From contig CAJQUW010001719.1 in assembly GCA_907163375.1 (NCBI GenBank), positions 1 through 64,000 of the forward strand: a stretch of 64,000 bases of DNA, written 5' to 3'. This DNA comes from Prostheceraeus crozeri (lineage: Eukaryota; Platyhelminthes; Polycladida; Euryleptidae). A program made the position numbers and the translations under genes. The notes beneath the pieces were generated by a model, which searched no databases, had not been told where the DNA came from, and saw only the letters and a program-made list of their open reading frames with translations. Below are positions 12,855 to 25,512 of this stretch, in pieces (within the stretch, counting starts at the first letter, position 1; every line of letters begins with the position of its first letter).

Positions 12855-13446
12855 CACAGAACTAGATTCATCTGAGCTCGCTTCGGTTTCCTAGAAAGGA
12901 ACCTTAATGTCGAAATGGCACAGCACCACCGAATTAGAAAATTTGCTCCTTCTCGAATGGATAATTCGTGTATCGCTTGCTATTGGAAATGGCAAACAAT
13001 AAGCTGTCAGCAAAGGAACGCCAGTGAGAGATGCGTGCGTGCTGTGATATCACTTCGCACACACCAAAACACACATCTCTGGTAACATTCGATTCAGTGT
13101 ATGCACTATGCAGTAAGGAATAGTGAGAAGACGATGGTGAAATCATCAAGTGAGCTAATTTTCGTACGCCTGCTACTTTCTTTAATAATGATCGGAAGGG
13201 CCAACATTATGGAGAAAACTTGTGGGCAATGATCTGAATTCTTCGAATCTGAAGGAATTTTGGCAATCGAAGCACTTTGCTAGAACTCACATTAATCCGC
13301 AAGCGACGCACGACTTTTTTCCTATCTCTGTAAGGTATTAGGAATTCCTTTTTGCCCACCTAATAGGTTCCTCAATGTGCCGTCCGTTTCTTATTAATCA
13401 CACTTCTAGCAAACCGAAGCAGATAAACAAAATATTTAATTCTGTT
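12855..13446. mobile_element. hAT-type MITE, family 1, copy 1
   Basis: The element has TIRs CACAGAA.../...TTCTGTK and subterminal CTTCGGTTT blocks, flanked by an exact 8-bp target-site duplication GTCAAGGT (12847-12854 and 13447-13454). It is 592 bp and non-coding. Four further copies of the same family lie in this window at 31198, 31465, 34313 and 45335. The 8-bp duplication and CAcAG ends indicate hAT mobilisation. Confidence 0.88.
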
Positions 13447-13857
13447 GTCAAGGTTGTCAAGGCTCTGTACATCCATTACTGAAATAGCCTTACGATATAA
13501 TGATTGAATTAAATTTTATACACATGTTAGACTGCTTATGACTCATGTACATGCATGTGGTTTTGTCATTTTCGAAAGAGCGCATTCTACATTTTAGTAT
13601 CTTATTGATCACTACTTAGAAGTTAAGATATTATAGGCCGGTATCCCTTAAATACGCCTATGATGTTGACTTTAGCATGTTTGAGGCACATTTGAATGAT
13701 AATCCGTTTCACTACCAGATGAATACATCATCTCTCATTTTCATTAAGCCACATCAATAAATAGTCACGTAATCAAACAATAGCTCCTGTTGTGATACAT
13801 CAACTAAGATTTCATTGTTTCATAGTCATAGTAACATATTTTAGAATTAAAGCTTAC

Positions 13858-14049
13858 CTCCTCAGCTGACAAACTGAAAGAATTGAGAAAGGAAACGTAG
13901 TCCAATAGGCCATCACTTGAAACTTGACATTTAGAAAGAATATACTTGAAATTGGAAGTAGACATGGAGAATACGAAATTATCCAAAATTCGGTGAAAAT
14001 CTGCTACCGGGATATTACCTTTCCGCGGCTCGTCGAATGCAAGAAAAGC
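13858..14049 (-). CDS. EFCAB6: EFCAB6-like exon Q, EF pair
   Basis: The exon is 192 bp, phase 0 at both ends, acceptor GTTTTCAG and donor GTAAGC. AFLAF followed by loop DEPRKGNIPVAD continues the helix from exon P, then helix FHRILDNFVF, partner helix SNFKYILSKC, and short loop SSDGLLDYVSF. The intron towards exon P is 7.5 kb long and holds the nested Harbinger. Confidence 0.88.
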
Positions 14050-16194
14050 CTGAAAACAATGTATTGGGATTAAATAATAAGATATATTCTGAAGACAAAC
14101 CACTCACTACAGAGGTCAGAAGAAGAAATAGATCCCTGAACATAATGTTTTGAAATAAAGAAGCCAAATTTTGTCATGAACCCTTTTTAAGATAGTTAAG
14201 CTTTATCAGTACCATGCTAACCTTCCTGATCAACTCATGAAACAGTTGACGCTTTCAGCAGCATGCAATGTCATGCGACAACTCTATTCCGGTTGTATGA
14301 AGAACCGGTTGTCTTAAATCCATGTCAAATCTGGTCAATCCATATCATCATGGTCCAATTTCCTAAATACTTCAACAAGTATTATATTTGCTATTTCTAC
14401 CTTTGTTTTTGGGGAGCTTTTGTTCTTGTTTTCCTTGTATAGTAAATCGTTGCTTGTCATTGTCAGCGTGAACCTATTTTGTATCTGTTGCAACATTTTC
14501 TTTTTTCCTACGTCTTGTTGTTCTGTATTAATCTATCGCCAGCATAACAACTGATGCTAGCTCCGATGATTCTGCGGATACGCTTTGGCCTATCATCAGA
14601 CTTCATTACAATGTACATCTAACATATGACATTCTGTCCCAAATATCACATATTTTACAAAGTTTGTTCCATATTTAACAGAATTGTGTCAAGCACATAA
14701 TTCAGTAATGTATGATTCTCATATGATTGGAATGCATTAGATACCTAATAACTGACAATTTTTTAGTTCAAGCTCAGGCTGTTAATAAAACAGCTTAGGT
14801 TGTTAAAAGCAGAGTTTTCTTGTTTCATCAGCAACCTGGGATCCTCCCATAGAGTAGGTATATGAGGTAGAGTGATAACTCCGCATCTATTAAATCCCCA
14901 ATGTGCATGCACTCTCGATTTTATTAAATGAACTCGAGGTGAATGCTGTTGGAATTGTTTCCAAATGTGAGATATGCAAATTTGTGCAGTTTTGAAGAAA
15001 TTACAACGGAATTGACTGATCACGATAGTATAATGCAGAAGGAAATGATATTATTTTACAGATCCTCCGTGTCATGACAGCCTTGGAGAGGTAATGTTTG
15101 TTGAACAAGCAACTCGATGACCTGCATTGCTTCCATGCTGAACCTCAAGAGAATCTTCTTAAGCGTGATCATAAGCAACCTGATACTGATAGAGCAGAAT
15201 AACAGAATCAAAGAAAATGACTTCAATTAACTTTGAAAGATGTGAATGGGTCCACATCACTATTCAGATTCAAGAAGTGAAACATTAATTTAGTGAATCA
15301 TAAATTCATGACGATGAAAATTGAAGTAAAAGCTTGAAATTTCAGCCACGACAACACAACAAGATCTCGACTTTTTCATAAAGACTTCCATTATAATGCC
15401 GTTCATTATATTTACTTGATAATCAGGGGCCGGTTGCACTAAATTCGGAGGATTTTATCTTAATTTTATTTTATCTTCTAGGAGATAAAATAATATGGTT
15501 GCCCTAAGTTAATAAGATTCTAACTTAGAATCGTTCGATTGCAGAGATAGACAGATAAAATGATTTTATCTCGAGATAAGATAATATCGTTGCACTAACA
15601 TCAAACCCCATGATATTATTTTTAAGTACATTCGTGTGTGTCACTGACGTGAACAAATGAGAGCCAATACAATTGGAGAATTTGGAACGCACGCGACGTA
15701 ATATGGTCGTGCAAATTTCTGAGGAGTGAATATGTTTTGCGGTATTGTAGAACTCCGTCACAGCTGATTACTTAATGACTGAAGTTGTGATGAATTTACA
15801 AGTTAATGACGGGAATGTGTCGATAAGTATGATGATATCATCAACATGTTAATGAAACTCTTCAAGTTATCCAATAGTCCATTTCAGTGAAACGATGAGG
15901 AAAGTTGCTACAAAGTATATAAGTTAAATTGTGTTTAGTGATTGAGATAAAATATAACAATTATTTCGGGCTTTTTAAAGATATCAATGAATAAAATCCG
16001 TATTACTTTAATGCAACGGTTAGCAATGATTTGATTGGTAGATCTAAATAGAATTATGCAAGTAGGCTACCTGATAAAACAACTGTTCGTTTTAATAAAA
16101 AAATTCCCTCCATTTATAAAGAAGGAAAACACAATGCCCAATATATTGCTGTGAGTATATTCCAAAACATAGGGACATACTAATCATTGTCCCT

Positions 16195-17961
16195 TCAAAA
16201 ATGCTCATTGATATATACAGCACGTTGTGTTCTAGAAGCACTATCACTTTCTTCTACCTGATGGGTTGTTATTTCCCCGGAAACTGGATCTTCTTCGCTA
16301 GCATTATTGAGATAACCATTTTCGCCATTCAAAATAGCGAAGTTATGGATGACAGCACACGCTGCTATGATTTTCGCAGCTTTACGTGGGTTTACACGAA
16401 GATGATTCAAACAAGCCCATCTTCGCTTCCAAATGCCAAATAGTCTCTCAACCGAACATCTCGCAGATTTATGAAAGTAATAGTCCGGGAGCTAGCGTGA
16501 AGTTGTGCAGGGAACGAGGTAGTACATAAAACTTTCACATAGCATAGTACACCTCTAACCTACTGCAAAACTTCGCGTCTGTCGGATCAGATCATTTGCT
16601 TTTCAGAAATAGAGAGGATAACACAATCCTATGTATTTCCAATGGTAAAATTGTGACATTTAAGGTGTTGACTCCATTTTTTCGAATTTTTGCTCATAAA
16701 AGTTACACAAATTGGTATTTTGTTGAACTGGTTATTAAAGAAATCATCTACAGATCATGATCTTTCAAATGAGTTATCATTCAGTGACAGAGGATGAAGT
16801 AAAGTGTACAAACAGACACTTTTCGTTAAAGTATATCAACAATTTTCCTGAAATTTCTGTGTTAAAATTTGCAGTTACACCAACGAAAGGTGTCTGTTTG
16901 TACACTTTACTTCATCCTCTGTCACTGAATGATAACTCATTTGAAAGATCATGATCTGTAGATGATTTCTATAATAACCAGTTCAACAAAATACCAATTT
17001 GTGTAACTTTTATGAGCAAAAATTCGAAAAAATGGAGTCAACACCTTAAATGTCACAATTTTACCACTGGAAATACATAGGATTTTGTTATCATCTCTAT
17101 TTCTGAAAAGCAAATGATCTGACCCGGCAGACGCGAAGTTTTGCAGTAGGTTAGAGGTGTACTATGCTATGTGAAAGTTTTATTTACTACCTCGTTCCCT
17201 GCACAACTTCACGCTGGCTCCCGGACTATAATTGAACCGTTGTTCTTTCACTGTAAGAACGGATCGCGTAATTGGAGTAAATAACCATGTCTTGAGAGGG
17301 TAACCTTGATCACCCAAAAGGATTCTATTCCCGTATTCATCATTCTCAAATTTATGAAAAATACCAGATTCTCGTAAAATCCTGCGGTCGTGAGTGCCAC
17401 CCGGCCAATCAGCAACAATATCAGCGACCAACATTTCACCTGTTCCAATAACTTGAATATTGAGACTATGATAACCTTTTCGGTTGACATATTCATTCTC
17501 GTATATTGCAGGAGAAATAATTTTTATATGTGTTCCATCAATAGCACCGGTAACATTTGGCAAGTGCTTCTGTTCAAAGAAAGATAAGTTTTCCGGTCTA
17601 TCAAAAAATCGAGTACTCACAAATGTCGGCAGAACTTTCAATATAGCATTGGTTACTTCAGTAACGGCTCTACAGACCGCAGATTTATCAACTCCGATGG
17701 AATCACCAACAACTTTTTGAAAAGAACCACAAGCGAAGAAGTAAAGGGCAATATATATCCTTTCTTCGTGTGTAAGAGCATTATTTCTCGCTGATCTTGA
17801 TCTCATGTGAGATAGTAGCACACCACAAAGTTTTGAAATGTTTCATGGTTTAGTCGGATTCTGTCATAAAGTTCACCATCAGTATAATCAGATATGATCA
17901 TTCTTTGTCGGGATATCCTTCGATTTATGTCTTGAATACTGCGATTTCCTGCAATCGCCAT
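16195..17961 (-). pseudogene. Harbinger transposase (DDE_Tnp_4), interrupted
   Basis: Reading from 17961, the N-terminal part begins MAIAGNRSIQDINRR, then NHETFQNFVV. One frameshift occurs near 17821. The catalytic core follows: TGAIDGTHIKI (first Asp), VADWPGGTHDRRIL (second Asp), LLGDQGYPLKTW. At 17228 a 748-bp foldback intervenes. Beyond it, from 16480, the gene resumes with CSVERLFGIWKRRW (the catalytic Glu block) and KAAKIIAACAVIHNFA, ending at 16195. The relationship to HARBI1 and PIF transposases is clear. The cut-and-paste nuclease is no longer encoded intact. Confidence 0.88.
16481..17228. mobile_element. Foldback MITE inside Harbinger transposase
   Basis: This is a 748-bp palindromic element with arms of about 348 bp (16481-16829 and 16881-17228) that are nearly identical, separated by a 51-bp loop. 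The ends are TAGTCCGGGAGC and the inverse, flanked by a 3-bp duplication TAA (16478-16480, 17229-17231). The TAA duplication is the kind Harbinger enzymes make, so it may have been moved by a related transposase. The few differences between arms suggest a young insertion. Confidence 0.88.
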
Positions 17962-18306
17962 AGGTTTCTCACGGTTTCCTCCTGCATCCTGACTAACGAT
18001 AGAAATGATCTTCTATCGCTCCAGAATTCTTCCAAGGTGAGTCATAAAGGAACGCATCGAGTCGAAATTCGTATGCTTATACGTCATGTCTATCATTCCA
18101 ATAGATGCATGAATACATTCCTGATTGGTTACAGGATGAGAACGGGAATTTTCTGTAGCATGTGACATCGCAATGACCTTGACTGAGGACGAATGAACCT
18201 AGATGATCAATGCAAGCAACCATTTCTTAAGTTAAGACCTCTGTTGGCCGACGTGGCACGCTCTCTTTCCTTCACACGCAGTAATAATTGGGATTTGTGA
18301 TTTGAA

Positions 18307-18948
18307 ATGGCCGGCAATGAAAGAAGACGAAAGAACTGGAGTGAGACCGAAATTAGCTTGCTATTCGACGAGATGTATGTTCATTATCAAAAACTTGTCG
18401 GCAAGTTCAGTGCATCAGTGACAAAAGAAGAAAAGAATAAATTATGGGATCAAATCGGCAATAATCTAAATCGAGATGTGGAAGATGTTAAGAGAAAGTT
18501 CATATCTTTGAAAAGTGAAAAATTGAAAAATAATTCTAACTATAGAAGAGTCCTGAATCGCACCTCCACCTCCATTATCTCCCATGACACATTTATTGCT
18601 TGACATAATTGGCAATGACAATCCAAAGATTCAAGGTGTCGGCTCCCGTATGGATTCATCTATAATGGATGGCAACGATAGTGATGATAAGGACGAAAAT
18701 GTGCCTCCATACCCAAACGCATGAAACCGAAGAATGAGTTGAAGTCGCCTCTATTTCGTCAGAGTGAAGAAAGGCACAAAGAAGAACTGATTCTGTTGGA
18801 TCTGAAGATAGAAAATGCGAAAATGAAGAAAATGTTGTTACAGAGCAAAACAGCCTGGTTGCCAGTTTGTACCGGAACAACAGAAGAAACGGCGGAGATC
18901 GAAGATAATATAGTTACGGAGAGTGATTATTCCTATCGCCGATTGTAG
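18307..18948 (+). pseudogene. Harbinger Myb/SANT-like DNA-binding protein
   Basis: The first open stretch (18307-18603) encodes a Myb/SANT-like domain: KNWSETEISLLFDEMYVHY, then EEKNKLWDQIGNNLN, then VEDVKRKFISLKSEK. A second stretch in another frame (18721-18948) has the basic, Glu/Lys-rich coiled coil EERHKEELILLDLKIENAKM usual for the C-terminus of this partner protein. Frames shift between them, so the copy looks decayed. In Harbingers this protein brings the transposase to the nucleus and TIRs. It is divergent from the transposase, with about 345 bp between. Confidence 0.75.
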
Positions 18949-20222
18949 TGATAATGCTTGTGTGAACGTGGTGATTATACTTGGTATGTTCAGCAGCTTA
19001 AACACTCAGGTAAACAATTCATTTTATAGCATTACAATTCTTTGTTAGAAAGGATGTTGTTCTTTGTCTTAAAGGGTAGGCCTAGATAACCTACATGTGG
19101 GGACTGTAAAGATGTGAATATATATGATGGGGATTATACATGTTGCATGGGCTCAACGAAGAATCATGCTTACTATGATTCAATAATATACATATAGTTC
19201 TACTATTTACATGTGGTATTAGTAAGCTACTACAATTATAGTTCTTCACTCTATAGATACAATCATAGTTAATGACAGTTTTCTAATAGCCTATTCAATG
19301 TTTATAAAATTATAATCATACATGATAGATTAGTTATGCCTCCATTGTCGCGTTAAATTGACGGAGATAAGTATTTAGAAGTACCCCTTATTGATATTAA
19401 GTTAGAAGAGGAAATAAAATAACATCAATTGATTTTATCTTTAGTGCAACAGACTTATTCTAACTTAAAATCGTATTATCTTAACTTAGGATTGCTCTAA
19501 AGATAAAATCATTTTATCTTAGAATAAAATATGATCGGTATGGTGCAACGGAGATAAAATGATTTTAAGATAAACTGATATAATATCGTGTTCTGCAACT
19601 GAAATTATTCTAACTTAAGATAATAAGATTTTATGCTGTTTGTGCAACCGGCCCCAGCTTCATTTCCGCATAATTACGATGCTTTTTAGCGAATATTCAT
19701 TCCTTTTTATATCCAGCTTGTTTCATACTACTTATAAAGGGGCGTCATGTCGGTAGTATATAAATTGGCAAAATTAAAACTTTTTTCAAAACTGCTCAAA
19801 TAATTTTTGGATCGCAGGAACGTAGTCACCACAAAAAACTGAATCTTTTCAATAAAAAGTTTCACTGCATAGAGATACTTGTTTGAGTCGACACTCTACC
19901 TATACTCTATACATACCAAAATAAAAAAGAATGACAATCCCTGACTAAAGCGATGTCAAAAATTGTGTCAGATGGGACTCTTTGGTTTTACCCCTCGAGT
20001 CCACGAGCTCCCGGGTAATGTAGAAGCGCTACCGTTGATACCAGTAATTTGAATCTTTATTAATTCAGCTAGAAGACAACAGCACAATGTCACAGTCATC
20101 ATACACGACTGATAAAAGGTTACATAGAACATGCCATGGTGAATTGAGTGAAAAAAAGTCAGTTTGAACGCTCCGGTAAGATCTGCTTCAGTTCTCGGAA
20201 TGAAGTCATGTTTGCCCGCAAG

Positions 20223-20880
20223 TAGTGATGAAAATTTTCCGTGGAAAATTATGGAAAATATTGGAAAATTATGGAAATTTTGGAAAATTCTAAAATTTTT
20301 GATTTTTTGACAGGCCCTATAATTTGAGCGCTTCCACTGCATGCCGAGGCAGCTGCGTACCAATAAATTGGGTCCAAAACTCGATCTTGATTTCATCATT
20401 ATTTCGATTAAGCGATCGTAGCAATACGATTTCCGTCCGCGGATTTTTGAACATTCCTTTGCCACCATTTTTAATTATCACACAGACACCGTTTAGGATA
20501 ACGTGAATCTTGCTTTACAATAAGGGTATAATTTCATGCAATGTGAAAGATCTGGAGCAAAAATAATGTACTTCATTTTGGAGTTTGCTAATTGTTGGCT
20601 TGAAAGTTAAGCTTTATTATGCAGCGTTGATTCAAATTCTCCATGTGTTGATGAACAGCTGCAGTTGGCTCCAAAAGTTAACCGTACAGGGATGATAGAG
20701 AAGTTTTCGGACTTTGAATATTACATAGTCTTTTCAAAAAAGTCTCCGAAACAAAGGAAAAACGTAAATCACCTAAAAATAAATTTCAAAATTTTCCAAT
20801 GGAAAATTTTCCAGAAAATTTTGAAAAAATTGAAAAATTTTCCGGAACATTTTCTGGAAAATTTTCCATTTGCATCACTA
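20223..20880. mobile_element. hAT-type MITE rich in GGAAAATTTTCC
   Basis: The ends TAGTGATGAAAATTTTCC and the inverse are flanked by an exact 8-bp duplication CCCGCAAG (20215-20222, 20881-20888). Length is 658 bp. Both subterminal regions are packed with GGAAAAT/ATTTTCC motifs, typical of hAT transposase-binding repeats. No transposase is visible. Confidence 0.87.
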
Positions 20881-21572
20881 CCCGCAAGTAAGTAATGCTC
20901 ATTATCGCTATTGCTTATACTCTGAAGAAAAGACAAATCAGTGGCTTTTCTCGAAGAGTTCTGCGTGTCTGGTTCGCCGTAGCAGTATATAGCAATTAAT
21001 AGAGGATTTGAACCAAATTAAGCTGTACCTTAAGCTGTACAATTATATCAATAAAAAGCGATGAAAATGTGATATGTCACATATTCAGTCTATTCTCTTC
21101 AGCAGTATTGTATGATTAGTTCCTCACTAAGACGATGCATTGCAGTCATCCACATTGCTTGGAAATAGCCATTTTCTTGAGAGAAGAAATATCAACTTTT
21201 CCTCCCCCAGCTGTGTTGTACAGCCCGAGGGATGGACAGATAGCTAATGGAGGAAACTTATATTTCCTCTCGAGAGAATGTAGGTCATTTATAGATGTCT
21301 ATTGTTCATTATAAAATCCATAGATAAAATTGATGGTTGCGTCGCGAAATCTATGAATGAGCAAATCGAGGGACTGTGTCGATATCTTGGTAGTTTCCGG
21401 CTAATCATAGCTAGTTTATAGACTTCTATGATCTTTTTACCCAGGAGCTTACAAAAGAAAAGTTGACTTTCTGATCCCGTGGGACTGAAAAGTTGATTTT
21501 TTCTCCCCGGCAGTTTACATGGGAGAGATATCTTTTCGCTGCCACACAAAATGAAAATTACTTATTACTTAC

Positions 21573-21774
21573 TCTCTTTAAGACATCAAAATTTTTGGTT
21601 ATGTGATCTCGCAATTTCTTCTCAGCTTCAATTGGCCCAACACCGCCATCATCTTTGAATCTCACGTTGTGTGTCATGGGAACATATCCCTGTTTCGGGC
21701 CGCGAGTGTCTTCATCGAAAGATGTACAAAATTGCTCATACGTAAGTCGAGGATTTGATTTGTTAATACCAATG
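21573..21774 (-). CDS. EFCAB6: EFCAB6-like exon P
   Basis: The exon is 202 bp, acceptor CATTGCAG and donor GTAAGT. It completes the degenerate partner hand (IGINKSNPRLTYEQF), then a Gly/Asp-rich linker with a conserved-looking VPMTHNVRF stretch, then the helix EAEKKLRDHITKNFDVLKR. It ends in phase 0. Confidence 0.88.
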
Positions 21775-23891
21775 CTGCAATGAAGGAATGAAGCTAAAAA
21801 AGGACACAGAGAAACAATCTGCAGCAGCATGCGCACATGTTATCGCATTGTCATTGCAAAACGCAGTCAAAGCTGCACTCATGCTTCAACTCTCTGCCTA
21901 CCGAACTCTACAACGGGTCGATATATCGGGGGGGGGGGTTCTCCCTCACTGCGACTTCTTCAGCACTGCCTAGCATGGAATTCACGGTGCAACATTTCTA
22001 GTATGTGACATTGCTAATGGCGGTGTCCATCTACTCTAATTCGTTCATCAGAGCACTATAAATAGTAATTCAAAAATTGGTACCACTAACTCTGATAGTT
22101 TTTGAAATTTTTGACTGTAAATCACTTCTTTGATTGCTGCTTGCGATGTCAATCCTGATGGAAGTACTGAAAAGTTGCTTGTGAGAATGGTGCATGGAAT
22201 ACAACTCAAATATACGAAATGTGAAATACTTTCCTTCAAAAGTGTTCCAAATGATCCCTGAAATCGTATTCCTCAGTTCTACATGACTTTAAATGTGACT
22301 ATACAGACGACGGACGACTTGCAGATACCGAAAGAATTACAATGATCGAAATAAGATCACCGGTACTTAAATATGCTATCATTACACATTTTATCAGTAG
22401 TGCTTACAGAACATTTGAGTTTCCAATACTCCATTCGATTTCATGGAATGACATGGTTTTTATCTCTTCCTCTTTTGTGACATCGCTCTGTTAACCAACT
22501 CACCTGTTGACAGTTAGTCACAAAATAATGCAGTGAGGTTCCAAATTTTGATCTCCTGCTATCTCCTGCTACCAACTTTACTTTGCAAAAGCAAATGAGC
22601 GACTGATACACTGCATAATGAACATAATCACATCTATCAACTTTTTTCACAATGGCAAGAGAATTTAGATATTAGACAGGCATTGATGATAGTTGCTCTC
22701 CCATCTTCACAAAAAGCAGGAATTTCGACAAAGTAAACAAGTAGGTGCTTGATGGCGCAGTTTTCCATTAAAATGTCATGAAGTAAAATCTTGCTTTGCT
22801 CATGACCACGCTTGTTCTCTCGTGAGATACATTTGGCTTCTATCGCTCTTCACGAGCGTAGGAAATGCTTTTTAGTTAATGAATTGAAACAAGAACAATT
22901 TATTGCCAAATAGAAACATGACAAAATTGGATTGTAATCACTTTGCTTCCAGCTACTGTGTAATTATTTGATGATTGAATTTTCGAGTTGGACTTATAAG
23001 GAATGAAAGAAATAAGTGCGAAGCTTTTCCCAATGTTGCACTCATCGTGCTCCGAAGAGTTGAAGAAAATGGGCTCTCTAAGTGAACAACGCCAGCAATC
23101 CAACTGCGACCAAGCTATTTATATGGAGAGTTTCAGGATAATGCAGAAATGCAGGATCTTCAAGTCTTGTTGTCAACTCATGCATGTAATTCAGTCGTTC
23201 ATTGTATTTGTACCTTTGAGAATGGTTAATAGACAATGAGCGAAGCGTTGGGAAAGTTTTCGTTCGTGTCTCTGGCAAAAATGACAATATCGAAAGCGTT
23301 CTACCGATGAATTGGAAAATTTATCTGAAGATGTGTAAAGTCATTGCTGTAAATTTAAAGTATAATCTGCATTGCAAATCTCAATATCAGATTAATAGAT
23401 CTCTGCTTAACGTCACAACGGTGCTGGACCCCCGAAAATCGCATTTAAAAGATACAAATGTTTGATAATGCAAGATAATGTAACTTTTCTTCCCTAAACA
23501 TGTTATCAATCGCTCCCAAATTTATTCACCATAAATGTATAAAGAGATAGCAATGCAATATCAATCAACACACAACATTTCAACTCAAGGAACATTCGTG
23601 TGATTTACTTTCGAAAGAAAATTGATAACTGCTGTATACCATCGTCAATTGCCTTTTCAATTTTCTAATGTTCTTTGAAAAATGCTTTATCATCTTCAAT
23701 TGTATAGTAGAGAAAAGAAGACCATCGATACTGACGAAAGTTTCATCGTTAAGGTTCCATAAATTCTAAATCATAAGCACTTTTTTCTGTCTGCTCGTGA
23801 TATAAATAAAGTTCATAAAAAAATGAGTGATTAGCATTCCGAACATGTCATAAAAAGAAGAATTAAAAGTGTTTCTAGTTTTCTAACTTAC
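21775..23891. other. Intron between exons P and O
   Basis: Contains a G10 run near 21929 and unremarkable AT-rich DNA. No element ends or extra EF-hand exon were seen, and the phases of exons O and P join directly. Confidence 0.5.
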
Positions 23892-24284
23892 TATTCCATG
23901 AGGTCTCCAAATTGAGAATCATTTATAAAAAGATGCAAGTCACTTAGCATCAGTTGAATGTCATTATGAGACAGAACACCTTTATTGGCTCTGTCATATC
24001 GTTTGAACGCTGAAAACGTATCTTTGAAATCATCACGAATTCTGGATCGAAGAGCTTCGTAAATTTGTTGGCAATTCAAGTGAGTACCAAGAACTGCTTG
24101 GTTGAAGGTAAGCTGCTGATGCATGGCCTGTTGTTTGTCCAAATGTTCATTTATTGTTTCATGGCTATCTTGAATGATTTTCTGACTTGTACCGCCTTGA
24201 TCGCCGCTGGTAAACTGGGCACCAACCCCCACACGTTTCAGGAATAAATCGTGAGTAATTGCACCACGTCCAGCTTGGTCATAG
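23892..24284 (-). CDS. EFCAB6: EFCAB6-like exon O (largest)
   Basis: The exon is 393 bp, acceptor TTATTTCAG and donor GTAAGT. It starts with the partner loop YDQAGRGAITHD, has a Gln/Thr/Ser-rich linker of about 50 residues, then helix IYEALRSRIRDDFKDTFSAF, loop YDRANKGVLSHN, and the helix DSQFGDLMEY of the next partner hand. Loop ligands are weak (Tyr at position 1). Confidence 0.9.
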
Positions 24285-25512
24285 CTGAAATAAGAATGTC
24301 CTGCAGTACATTCAAATTCTTAACTTCCATATTAACATGCAGATGAATAAATAACACTCAATTGCTCAAAACAGAAAGTAATTTATGAAAAGAATAGTCG
24401 AATCGTTGTTCGAGTCCACACATGCATACAGGAAAATCAGCACACTGATAGGGATCATCATAAATAATGTTATGGGAACTTTCACAATCTTTTCCATTTT
24501 TTAAGTTTTAAATTATTGTTTTTTGAATTTTTTCAACCGTTTTTGAGATAAAGAAGGCAGGGCTACAGTATTCTAGACTACTCAAGATATATCATGATAC
24601 ATCTTCGTTCTTCTTAGGGTAGAAGCGATGAAGTTTCCGTGAGGTAGAATGTTGACACAGGTTCTCTTGGAAATTGGCTTGATATGCGAGTTCCAAAGAC
24701 CGTTTCATCAAACCTTACGAGACGGATATCAAGAAAACTGCTCCAACAATGGCACTTACACCTGAAGCCTATTTTCCTTGATATATGATAGAAGATTTCC
24801 TGCTTCAGTTGATTTCAAAGAATTGTGCAGCAAACAAGAACAGTGATATGATTAATCCATGAGGGACTACAGAGGATACGTGCCAACATTTGCTCATTAT
24901 GCCATCAGCCAATTTACTTCTCCTCTGCATTTTGAAGATTATTTAACAACCAATGTAAAGAGAGAGAGGAAAATTCAACCTTTATCTACGATTTCATCAT
25001 TGAATTGTGACTGCAAGAGTTAATTGATTCATATAAATGGCATGAGACTATAAGCAGTGCACGTCTTTCATCGTCCAATTACGGTAGTTATGAGAAGCTC
25101 CAATCTACGACTACATGAGCAACACCACTGACACATTTTATTAAATTAAGACATTCAAATATCCGACAAAAGCAGATTAAGGTAGATAGATACATTAAGG
25201 ATGTAAATCTAATACATATAATTGAATTTCCATTTAACGATTAATTTTCTCATTATAGAAGTAAGTACACTCACGTATTGCGTGAAAATCATAGAACTTT
25301 TCAACATTTATTGGAAACGCCAGATTGAAATATATTCCGGACAGCAAACTTTCGTAGTTGTCAAATAGTAGAAAAAATGCGTATGCTGTGATTCACATTA
25401 TTGTTGTTATACTATACTATGATACCTACATCTGTCAATGCGACTGAGCTGAGATATATTTAGACGATGACATGAAGTGACATTGAATATATTGTCTTTG
25501 CTATTTTTCATG

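Larger units (their letters stand above)
15427..19654. mobile_element. Harbinger (PIF) DNA transposon
   Basis: The ends are GGGCCGGTTGCAC and its inverse, flanked by a 3-bp target duplication CAG (15424-15426, 19655-19657). Sister MITE copies at 42916 and 60470 show the empty site with a single CAG, which confirms the boundaries. Length is 4,228 bp. It carries a DDE transposase (minus) and a divergently oriented Myb/SANT-like gene (plus), the usual two-gene Harbinger layout. Subterminal regions are rich in GATAAAATNATTTTATC palindromic motifs. It is inactive, as the transposase gene is interrupted. Confidence 0.9.
14848..19911. mobile_element. CATAGAG MITE, copy 1, split by Harbinger
   Basis: The left end CATAGAGTAGGTATATGAGG and the inverted right end (CACTCTACCTATACTCTAT) bound a MITE of about 840 bp. 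The rest of this span is the Harbinger at 15427-19654. The two halves (14848-15426 and 19655-19911) align to uninterrupted copies at 42341-43166 and 60215-60871. A matching 8-bp duplication is not evident at this copy, unlike the others. Confidence 0.8.

Noticed and set aside
18656-18880. Minus-strand open frame opposite the Myb-like gene
   Set aside because: It is the antisense of the coiled-coil part of the Harbinger accessory gene.
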